Shown here: piece by piece, positions 34,879-44,140 of the stretch | How the letters are laid out: each line of letters opens with the position of its first letter | Numbering within the stretch: the first letter of the stretch is position 1 | NCBI RefSeq assembly: GCF_000226095.1 | Contig: NC_016473.1 | Location: 1,426,001 to 1,490,000, forward strand | Source: Thermothelomyces thermophilus ATCC 42464 | Taxonomy: Eukaryota; Ascomycota; Sordariomycetes; Sordariales; Chaetomiaceae | Length of the DNA: 64,000 bases | Reading direction: 5' to 3' | The notes under the pieces: generated by a model | What the model saw: the letters and a program-made list of their open reading frames with translations, nothing else | The model's database searches: none | What the model was told of the DNA's origin: nothing | Made by a program: the position numbers and the translations under genes

Positions 34879-37800
34879 GATGTCTGGCTGGCCCCTTTGA
34901 AGGCCGACAAGCAAATCGATCACCTTCCTACTCGGTTCAGCCTGTGAACTCAGATTACTTCGGTCTCAACACCAACAAGACTGCACATGGCGTAATGGTT
35001 TGTCGTCGACGAGTCGAGGGCGGAGAGATTCGAGTGGCATCGACCGAATGAAATACCGAAAGGAGAGAGGGTTCGATAAGAGGCATCCTGGAGGGGTGAC
35101 AATTTGACAAGGGGTACAGAGTAAACCATCGGAGGGCGCGGGGGACGGGAGCAGCACAGACATGTGCACCAAGACCGGTTTCGTTATTTTTGGTAAGATC
35201 GGTGCCGCAGCCCAGGTCTAGCTGTGTGGCACATAGAAACTGTCGCTCATCAGATGATTTGGGAGAGAAGAGGGAGGGGGCGGGGGTGCCCGCCCTGCTG
35301 CAAGTACGGAAGGCACTAGTGTAGGTACGAAGCGAGGCCGGTAGTGCCGGCTGGTAACCCGGCTGCCTGCCGTCCAGCATGACTGTCACATCGCATGGAC
35401 GCCCATGTATACTTACCGTATATATTCCGTACATCCCTACCTCTGCGAGCGAGTCCGAAGCCGTGATTGCAGGCCGCTGCAGGTCGCTACCTGTCAAGTT
35501 ATATTGGGGAGTGTACAATTAATCCGTATATATCGAATAATAGTTAAGATCTTGGTGCTGTAGAGTGAAAATATCTCGCTGTGTACCTGGTGGATTTTGG
35601 ATCACCTAAGCAGATAGAGGTAAACACAAAAAGACGTCAGGCTTGCTCCATTCCAGGCAGCCGTTCAGACACAAAAGACGACACCGCGAGCGGTTATCTG
35701 AAACCAAAAGCAGATACCTGCGTTTCCTTTCAGTTCTCTGCCGCTAAACGAATTCGAGTCCTGCGGAGGCGCATTTCAGCACCGTGAAGGAATCGATTGT
35801 GTCGAACTGGATTCGCGGGTTGGAGTGCCCTGGCCTCATCGCCCCTATATCCGCTTGCTATGGTCACAGTATAGTATATGGGTAACTGCACAGTAAACTG
35901 CTGTGAAGCTTTGAGGTCAGTGTGCCCTGCATTCTGCAATCGAGCGGGCGCAGCCGACAGACCAGGTGGATTCGGCCTGCAAGCCAACAATGGCCAGCCA
36001 ATGATGGGACACCTTGTCGAAACAAACTTCGAACTGGCGGCTCTGATTCGCCGGATGCCATGCGGGGTGCGAAGGATATCCCCGCCGAGAACTGGGCTGG
36101 GCAGGTCTGTTTTTGGAAGCCACGATTGCTGCTGCCACAACTGGTGACCCTTTCCGCTCCCACTACGCAGGACTGTGTAGCGTAGTTGAGTTCACGTGAG
36201 AGGGAACAGCGGGACCTCCCAAGATTTCTCGACCTTCCAACGTGAAGTGTTGTGAGTTCGCCTCCAGCTGTTCCTCCAGTGGGTGGCCTCCCACATCCGG
36301 TACACGAAGATTGTGAACCGTACTCCCTTTCGCCGACATGTATTATTTACTCGAGGGTTGAAGTACCCCATCACTTCATCGTCTGAACCCGCTTGTTGTC
36401 CCAAGAAAGCAAGTGCCCTTCATAAGGCCCTTGCAGCGGGCAGCGGACACTACGGAGTAAATCCTTACCGAACCGGCGGCTGTGGATCCCTACAGGAGGT
36501 AGGGTGTGGTGCACACTTCCTCTACACTACGGAGTAGAAGCGGCACTGTTCCCCCGCTCCAACGCCCGCGTCCCTTGCAGGAAGGCTTCGTTTGAACCAA
36601 TCTTCGTCGGTTCGTATCTCCTACACTCCGTACTTTACACAAGACACCCTATCACATGTCTGCAAACCTGAATTGCTTTGTTTCTAATCAGAGTTCGGAC
36701 GAGTCATCTGCAGCCCCAACTCCAAGACCGGAGTGGAGTGGCCAGAGCGAGTCCAACTTTCATGCCTCCAGGGTTAACCTTTGATGAAAGAACGAAGCAC
36801 TTCCAAAGCGACACTGGCAAGTTCAGCACGAAGTCTCGAAAGCGGAAGCCAGAGATCACGCGACGAAGCTGGCTCGCCTATTCAATCGCAGATAGGACTT
36901 CACCGACCCCCGACCAAGAGCAGTACGGTACTTGGGGCGGTCGGTGTTGTTCGGTTCGTGGCTTGCATGTCGCTTGGGCTGCGTGGCTGCCACGAGGCCT
37001 CGGCATGCTGTGGGATAAGCGCTGGCGCCCTCCCTTGCTCCGTGGGCGAGATAAAATAAGCGCGTTGAGCCACTTCCGGCATCCTTGAAGTTCCGTTCTT
37101 CGTTCGAGACCCGTCGACTTCCACAGTTCGAGGGCTTTCCAACCGGTTGAGCATACGGGATTGCCGCCGGCCTAACAAAGCCGCGAATAACACTTAGCTT
37201 TGTTCCCAAGGTTACATACCAACGTCATGCGTTCCTGACAGCGTCGTATAGCGTTTCTGACCTCCTCTCGTTGTAGAAAGGAGGGATCTCGGCGGCACAG
37301 CCGGCCTTCTATTCTATGTTACCCCCTCTCCCTGCCCCTTTTCTTTTTGTTCTTTTTTTCCAGAGGGGCGATTGTCGGACGCATTCACCAGCCCTCGTTC
37401 ACCTGTCGGTATATACATGCCAACGAACAGATAGCCACCATGGCCTTTTGAAAGCATCCATGTGTTGCAAACTTGCAACACAGCATGCAGAATCCCAAAT
37501 GCGCCTCGATCCGGACTGGTTACCGTTCGATCTGGCTTGAAATTTTCTCTATCTTCAAGCGCGTCGTCGCCTAAATTGCGGCCAACAGCTCCTTTTTCGG
37601 GTGGAGGGTGGTGTCACAGACGGCCGGATTGCGCACCCTTTTCCCACCGGCCCTCTTTGCTGGCCCTCTGCGCCGCGAGATCGTCAGCGGTACCACCCTA
37701 TTCGGAGTGGGCCTTATTCCTTCGTCCGTAGCGTTGGCCAACACGCACCGCCCCCCGGAACGCTTCATTCCTCTCAGTCCGTTCTTAAAAGACAAGGCAG

Positions 37801-37990
37801 AATGATCCAGAAGATGGCGGCCAGGCATTGGTGTCGCGGATGCGCGATTGGGTGTCTGGAATGCAGTCGTCATGCGGCTCGGCTCGCTGTCCTCGCACTT
37901 ATAAGTCATATATCGGCATGCTCGCGGTAAATGGATAAAAGATATTCAACCCTTTTCCTCGGCCTCGGGATTCTGGGATGTTCATGATGC
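34879..37990. other. Intergenic region with TACGGAGTA motifs
   Basis: 3.1 kb without a supported gene. TACGGAGTA occurs at 36451-36459 and 36528-36536, both preceded by ACAC, with a related inverted CACTCCGTA near 36625. A possible signal-peptide-like start at 37931 (MDKRYSTLFLGLGILGCS) could be the first exon of the next gene but I could not connect it in frame. Confidence 0.45.
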
Positions 37991-39490
37991 ATGGCGTTCA
38001 GGTCAAGACCGCGGGCCACTTTGCGTCTTCGGCAGCGTGAGCCAACACAGATGCTTGGGCCGGTGCTTACCCTTGAAATAACCAGCAGCGTCCTGACGGT
38101 GGACGTCGGGCCCTGCTGTTCGACGAAGCCGCCAGACCCCGGGCATCGGGCTCGCCCGAGCTCTTCGCAAGCTGCCGATCCCCCCACCCCCCCACGCTCT
38201 GACCGGCCACTACCCGTCGTTGTTCTGGTTATCATCACCATTAGCGCAGGCATCCTTCTTTGCCTCGGTGTCTTCCTGTTCTTTGCTCACCGCCGCCGTG
38301 CGAAAAAGCGCAGGCAAGCAGCAAAGATGCGCCACGACGCGAAAACATATCATAGCGTGGCTGCCAGACCAGAAACGCCGCCCACAGCGCCATCTTCCCC
38401 TTCGAGTTCATCGTCGCTCTCTACCCCGTCGCTACTGGATCTAGGATTCATGCGGGAAGACACAGATCTCTCAAGGAGCCAACAACCCCGCACGCCAGAC
38501 CGACGAAGCGTCGACACGGCCGCCGCTCTCCGCTCCTACGGCCACGAGCGTGGCCCCCACAAACACAGCGGCCTTGGGGGCAATCAACAGGCAGATATTC
38601 CCTTCATCGCCGAGTTACCTGCAATGCCGCCGCTTCAACAAACGTCAGCACCACCTCCCACCCCACCGCCAACAACCCCACCCCGGAAAGGACCAGCCGT
38701 TCCGATGAGAAAAGAGGTCGGAGGCGCAAAACCAATCACTTATCTAAACCCGGTCGGCGAGCCGTGGGTCAATGTGCCGCCACCATCGGTCCCGCTCCCC
38801 GCACCTCCGGTGCAGCGGAAGACGACAACGCCCTCGACGGGGCCCAAGCGCTCTGCGCAGCACAATCCGCGGAGCGATCCGCAGCTCCAGCCGGTATTCT
38901 CGCTGTTTCCGCAACCTCCAAAGGTATCCGCGACGGCGAGGCCACCATCGCAGCAGCAGCAGCAGCAGCAGCATACTCTTTCCTCGAGCTCGGGGCAATG
39001 GCAGGGGCAAGCACAACGTGAACACCAACCTGCCTCTCCTCCTCCTCGCCCTCCTGCTTCCCCTCTTCCGCTTTCCCCTCCTCAAGATCAACAGAAACAA
39101 GCAAAGCACCACTCCGGGGGCCAAGACCAAGAACGACAAAGAGGGCGACAAAGGAACTTCTCCCGTCCCACCCTTACTACCGTCCTCGTCCCAGACAGTG
39201 CGCCAAACGCCGGCCCGACTTCTGACTTCCGCAGCGGCGACGGCGGCAGCGGCGGCGGCAGCAGCGGCAGCAGCAGAGGTAGGAACAGTGAAGCATTAAA
39301 GACCAGAGAGGCCGTCCCCCCGCCGCTGCCGCCGCCACCGCCGGGCGAGCACACGCCCGCGCGTGACGCCGGGAGGAAGCCGCGGTCGGGTCGGTCGTGG
39401 TACGGCCCGGATCTCGGTCCGGAGTCGGGGTCGCGGAGGTCAGGGGGGCGATGGAGGTCGCCTGCTCTGCAGCAGGCGGTATTCTGGTAG
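37991..39490 (+). CDS. Single-pass membrane ORF C with Pro/Gln/Gly-rich cytosolic tail; 5' end uncertain
   Basis: An open frame of 499 codons with an ATG start but no signal peptide. After about 75 residues comes one strong transmembrane helix (LPVVVLVIITISAGILLCLGVFLFF) followed by HRRRAKKRRQ, so a type I or signal-anchor topology with the tail inside is likely. The tail is low complexity (Ser runs, PPTPPP, poly-Gln near 38955-38975, Ser/Gly repeats near 39240-39280). The architecture resembles the C-terminal halves of proteins A and B, which have Cys-rich ectodomains in upstream exons. Here I could not find such exons with a consistent frame, although a hydrophobic leader-like peptide is encoded at 37931. 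Either the gene starts further upstream through introns I did not resolve, or it has lost its ectodomain. Function unknown. Confidence 0.55.
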   Translation: MAFRSRPRATLRLRQREPTQMLGPVLTLEITSSVLTVDVGPCCSTKPPDPGHRARPSSSQAADPPTPPRSDRPLPVVVLVIITISAGILLCLGVFLFFAHRRRAKKRRQAAKMRHDAKTYHSVAARPETPPTAPSSPSSSSSLSTPSLLDLGFMREDTDLSRSQQPRTPDRRSVDTAAALRSYGHERGPHKHSGLGGNQQADIPFIAELPAMPPLQQTSAPPPTPPPTTPPRKGPAVPMRKEVGGAKPITYLNPVGEPWVNVPPPSVPLPAPPVQRKTTTPSTGPKRSAQHNPRSDPQLQPVFSLFPQPPKVSATARPPSQQQQQQQHTLSSSSGQWQGQAQREHQPASPPPRPPASPLPLSPPQDQQKQAKHHSGGQDQERQRGRQRNFSRPTLTTVLVPDSAPNAGPTSDFRSGDGGSGGGSSGSSRGRNSEALKTREAVPPPLPPPPPGEHTPARDAGRKPRSGRSWYGPDLGPESGSRRSGGRWRSPALQQAVFW

Positions 39491-40020
39491 TGTGTGTGTT
39501 TGGGGGAGGGGGAGCCCCGGGGGAGGGGGGGGGGTTGGTGACCGGAGGATTTACTTTCGCTGTCCTCGCGTTACGGGTAGTCAACTTTTAATCACAGTTA
39601 CGATGGGCAGGAAAGGGATGGGTATTTTCAGGACGATGCATATGAATGTACGAGGTTGGAGCATAGAACCGGGCTAAGTTGTTTTGGGCGTTTTGCGTTT
39701 GCGTCGCGGCGGCTGGGAAGAGCAAGCCATTGATGAGAACTTGGGGGCTGGAATACACACATGATGACCATGTCCTTCTTTGTTGCTTCTCGAAAACTTT
39801 ATTATTGGGAGCAATACAGCGCGGCACGAGGCCGTATCGCGTAATGTCGCAGTATGTACATACAAAAGCAGTGGAGAACGGACTCAGCTGGCTCCACTAC
39901 ACGACCTGCCCCGTAGTCCGCAGCGAGCTGCATCTTCCGAGACTCTTGACAAAATCTTCAAACCCATATCAAGCCTAGGAATCCCAGCCATCTCTCGCTC
40001 ACAACTCGGCAAGCTAAAAT
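39491..40020. other. Intergenic between ORF C and the tRNA
   Basis: No gene supported; contains a G-rich tract near 39500-39540. Confidence 0.5.
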
Positions 40021-40092
40021 AGCGAGCTGGCGCAGCGGAAGCGCGCCGGGCTCATAACCCGGAGGTCACTCGATCGAAACGAGTGCTCGCTA
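40021..40092 (+). tRNA. Initiator tRNA-Met (anticodon CAT)
   Basis: 72 nt fold cleanly: acceptor stem AGCGAGC with GCTCGCT plus discriminator A, anticodon arm CCGGG-CTCATAA-CCCGG, and T arm ACTCG-ATCGAAA-CGAGT. Initiator-specific features of eukaryotes are all present: an A1:U72 pair, three G:C pairs closing the anticodon loop, and A54/A60 in the T loop instead of T-psi-C. There is no intron. Thymidine runs just downstream (CCTTTTCTTTTTT, from about 40099) would terminate RNA polymerase III. Confidence 0.97.
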
Positions 40093-40617
40093 ACTTTGCC
40101 TTTTCTTTTTTCCTCTTTTGGAGTGTTCCTTTTGACTTTGCTCCGGAATGCGAAGCGTTATCCTCCTTTCACCTCGACCTGGTTGACCAACTCCGCCGGG
40201 AATCATCATCAGAAGACATAGCAGCACATAATGGCAGAAGGCTTGTCAAATGTCCAGCTTTCCAGGTCCTGTCACGTCCTTACATGCCTTGATGATGCCC
40301 TATTTACTCGCTTATTATCCTCCTTGATACGCCCTGCTCCTCCGTCCCTTCCAAACGCAATTCTTTACAATGCCATTGTACACAACATGACCGCTAGCCT
40401 ATGCAATCCATGTCCGGCGTTTCCCAAAAACAAAAAAAAAAAAAAAAAAGAAAAGAAACCTGTCTCCGACCGCCACCCCAGCAGATAGATCAACGAATCA
40501 AACCACACCCGTCCCGCTCCGATCCCCAAAACTTAAACAACCTTGCCTCGCCCGTTCCCTACACGCAGACCATCTGCCCCCAACCGGCGAGGACGCTCGG
40601 GCTCGCGGCGACCCGTA
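40093..40617. other. Spacer after tRNA, with Pol III terminator and A-run
   Basis: T-runs directly after the tRNA act as the likely Pol III terminator. An 18-A run lies at 40432-40449. No gene is supported. Confidence 0.55.
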
Positions 40618-42188
40618 TCACCGCGCTGCCGCAGGGAGAAGACGGCACCGCGGGCCGCCGCCGCCGCCATGTCGGAACGCCCGGCTGCGGGATGGCGGCG
40701 TTGTCGGGCGTGCAGCAGGCGTCGTCGACGAAAATGGCGATCGCCGACGGCAGTGGGAGGCTGACGGGCCGTGTCCGGTCGGGTCCAGCTCCGCCGAGGC
40801 GGCCGGTGGTGTGCGGAGCCGGGGGAGGTCGGTTTGGAGGGTGAGTTTCGGTCGGGGGTGGGTGCTGCCGGCCGGCTTGTGTTCGGCACCGGCGGCTTTC
40901 GCGGCTGTTAGTCGGCGGCGGCTTGCTGTTGTTGGGAGGGCGCTGGTCTGGGTTCTGGCGGAAGGCGCGGGTCCCGGTGGAAGAGTCGGGGAGTCCGCGT
41001 AGCCGGGCGCGGGCCGCGGGCCCGACCCCGGCCCCGGCCCTGACCCGGCGTCTCCCGGCGGCCGCCTCCCGTCTCTCGTGTCCTCCTCCGGGGCCGAACG
41101 CCGGGGGGACGGCGAGCCGTCGCCGGGAACCGCCGGACGATATACGAGTCTCCCGAGCGGCGGTTTGTCCGTGTCGACCACCAGCAGCTCCTCCACGCCG
41201 CGCCCGAGGATGCCGTACACGGACACCTGGCCGTCCCTGATGCCGAGGACGGTGCTGGTGCCGGCGTACGTGGCTTCATCCTCGACGCCGGACCGGTTGG
41301 CGAACACCACGACGGTCTCCTCGGAGGCCCCCGTCCGGATGACGGGCTCGAGCCTCTGGGCCCAGTAGGTGAGCGTGTACAGGTCGGGCGCGTCCGGGCA
41401 GGCCAGAAAGCCGGTGCGCTCGTCGTTGGTCAACCACGCGGTGGACAGGATGACCAGGTTCGCTCGCACGCGAAGGATGTGGAAGGCAAATTCGTAGGCG
41501 TCCCAGGGGGCCTCGAACTTGTAGGGACTGGCTCGGCTGTCAGCTCGGGGTGGGTACTCGCAACACGACCAACGCCCTGCCATCTTACTTGATATCCATG
41601 CCTAGACTGTCAGCAGGTGACGATCCGATTCGGGAGGCCCGGGTTGTCTTCTTTTTCACGTACATATCCCCATGGCGGTTTGGCCCAAGTCGCCCAGCTT
41701 CCCCCCGTAGAAGCCCCGGCCTTCGCGGGCCCAGGTGGCGTCCGTGTAGTAGAGGAACGACTTGCTATAGTTTGCCAGCGTCTCGCCATCGCGATCGACG
41801 ACAATGAGCGAGTTATAGTTTTCCGGCTCTTGCCCCGTGGTCTCTACCTTTTCTGGATAGCCAACGGCAACGGTGCACTTGTACTTGCGTGCAGCCGTGC
41901 GCGCCCACTGCGAGCTAGGGCCGGCTCCCGCAGGCTCAAGGTAGGGCGCAATGTGTTCTTGGGACCTGAAATTGTATCCTGAGAGGAGGGGAAGGAGATG
42001 GAGTTAGAAACCAGTCAAGATGGACCGGGAGGGTGGCTCATACCGCTGAAGGCCATCTCGGGGAGGACGAGAAGGTCCAGATTCTTCAGCTCATCCTGAT
42101 CCGCACTCGAGAGGACGGCCTCGGCTTGCGCGATGTTGTTGGTTACGTCGCCTACCTTTGGCGCGAATTGTAGGCACCCGATTCTCAT
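40618..42188 (-). CDS. Protein N-terminal amidase NTA1-like, copy B
   Basis: Minus-strand exons 42188-42044, 41978-41664, 41601-41589 and 41527-40618 give 460 residues, the normal Nta1 length. Catalytic residues are Glu44 (VLPEMAF), Lys121 (NYSKSFLYYTDATWAREG) and Cys154 (GICMDIN). The fold continues through LEAPWDA-like FEAPWDAYEFAFHI, VVFANRSGVEDEATYAG and YGILGRGVEELLVVDTDKPP, all shared with copy A. Exon 1 is 145 nt in both copies and the intron inside the Asn codon before PYK is shared. Copy B has an additional intron inside the catalytic-Cys codon, leaving a 13-nt exon between the two. The tail after about residue 255 is Pro/Ala/Arg-rich and shorter than in copy A. Both copies keep the triad, so both are probably active amidases; whether they divide Asn and Gln substrates is unknown. 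Confidence 0.86.
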
Positions 42189-43219
42189 GATGTCAAATTC
42201 TGGAATGACACAACGTGCGGGTCAAATGTGAGGAAGAGTGTGAGGGGTAAAGAGATATATGTGATCGATCTCCCAAAGTTCCAAGTTGACAAAGCGAGAA
42301 AACAGAGCAGGAAAATGAAGAAAAAAAAGTTTAATCTCTGGATACTCTCGTCAGCTATCAATTCGAAATATACGAAATATACGAAACGAGACGCGTCGTT
42401 CACGATCCCATCCTACGGGCACTGACACAATTCTGCGGCGGAGTTTCAAAGACAAGGAAAGTCGCTGTTAGAATTAGCACGCAGCGAATGTGAGAAGGAT
42501 GCCCAACACGGGAAGGTACTGTACCTTACCACATCAGGCGGATCGACCCATTGGAAACCGGCAACAACGCAATCCCAACGCATGTGGGCCCCACCAGACG
42601 ATAACTACTCCGTACCATGAAACCCATAGAATGCCATCCTCTTCCCTTGTTCAAGTCGCCGCCCGAGGGAATTATCTGGCGAGCTTCCCTAAGCATCTCA
42701 GTACCTCGACATCTACCTTGGGCAGGGCACCAGAGAGTCTGATTGATTCTCGCGAGCTGACATAATCGATCAAACGGGAACCCATTATCGGATCCGATTG
42801 ATCTTTCTCTTTTCGCAACATTCCTTGGTCCTCAGTATTCGGTGCTTACCTACCCAGACACAACCCAGGCACACCATCTGTGGAAAATAGCGCAGGCTCG
42901 TTGTCAGGCCGTCTTCACTGTTGCAAAACCGGGAAGAGACAGGCCAGATGGGCAGATCCAGCAGAGAGCTGACGGGAGACGCGCTTCACGCACAGCCCGT
43001 GAAATAGACAGGTTCCTTCTTCGAATCCCCGAGCCACTGGTTTTTGGAAACTTGTTCGAAGCCGAACCAAGCGTCTGTGCCGTTGGGAGCGCTGGTGTCA
43101 TGTTAGAGAACGCTCTCTGCTTGAATACTTCTCACTCTTCTTCTCTTTCATTATTCTCTTATTGCCGCCCCTCTGCCCCCCTTCTTTTTACCGAGGCGTG
43201 GATGGCGTGATACTACTTA
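42189..43219. other. Intergenic region
   Basis: Promoter side of NTA1-B. Carries one GTACTGTAC (42516-42524) and one TACTCCGTA (42606-42614). No gene is supported. Confidence 0.5.
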
Positions 43220-44140
43220 CTAGCAAATCGTCATGACCGCACTGTCGGTGTCGCTGTTGTACCCCCACGACGCCTTGAATCCAGGGTCGTCGTCTGAGCT
43301 GCAGGGGATGCCGTAGAAGCTGCCCACGGGGTCGCTGGTGGGCGCCTTGGGCGAGCACGGCGTTTCCGAGCCCTCGCTGTCGACGATAGAGAATTGCCAT
43401 TGCGTGGTGTTGGCAGCCACATCGGGAACAGTACGGTTGTCAGTCACACATAAGTTGTTCTGTACATACCTGGGTACCTACCTGGCAGGTAAGGTAGGTA
43501 CTCGCCAACGCTCAGAAAAGGGGGGGACAACGAACGAAACTTACACCGTGTCAGCCCTTTCACCTGCCACTCCTTCCTCTCCTCGGACCCCGTGTTGAGC
43601 CCTCTCTTCGTATCCGTTGCCATCCTTCTCCCGCTCTTCGCCCGCATTCTCCCGTCATCATACTCTTTTTCACCGCTGTCATCAGGGGGCGAAGAGCCGG
43701 GGAGGCTCCCAGCCGTGAAGCCAGCCTCACTCCTGGACTCCGCCGCTGCCCCGGACGACCCCACCCGCCCGGCATCCGTATAACCAAAGAAGGCGCACAG
43801 GTTCCGGGCAGTGTCGGCCGGCACCAGCGTGAGGGAGGCGCCTTCGCCGTCGTCCAAGAACGACGTGATGGTAATGGTGCAGATGCGGGGGGCGTCGCGG
43901 TCGGGTGGGGAGATGTCGAGGGCAAGGGTGTAAGTGCAGGGCGTGTAGGTGGCGGCAGCAGACTCTGGAGGACAAAGAGAGAGGTAGGAAAGAGGGAGTC
44001 GGTTAGTTATTGTTCAATTCAGGGAGGGGAACGGAACAGGGGTGTGTGGTTACGGACTTACGGCACGCGAGAGAGGAAATGGTCCACGACACGAGGGCTT
44101 CAGCCGAGGCCAGGGGAAGGAGGAGCGGGAAGAGACGCAT
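43220..44140 (-). CDS. Small secreted protein, tentative three-exon model (unknown function)
   Basis: The best model uses minus-strand exons 44140-44062, 43964-43765 and 43459-43220, 172 residues. The N-terminus MRLFPLLLPLASAEALVSW is a signal peptide. The mature part has cysteines (TYTPCTYTLALDI, APRICTITITSF, RNLCAFFGY, ETPCSPK, GIPCSSDD, VMTIC) and an alternating pattern that suggests beta strands, as in many small secreted fungal proteins, including effector-like ones. I do not recognise the family. The second intron (305 nt, weak GTGGGG donor) is chosen because it keeps phase; the frame also stays open through part of it. The TAG stop lies inside a perfect donor-like TAGTAAGTA, so an additional 3' exon is possible. 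Confidence 0.5.
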
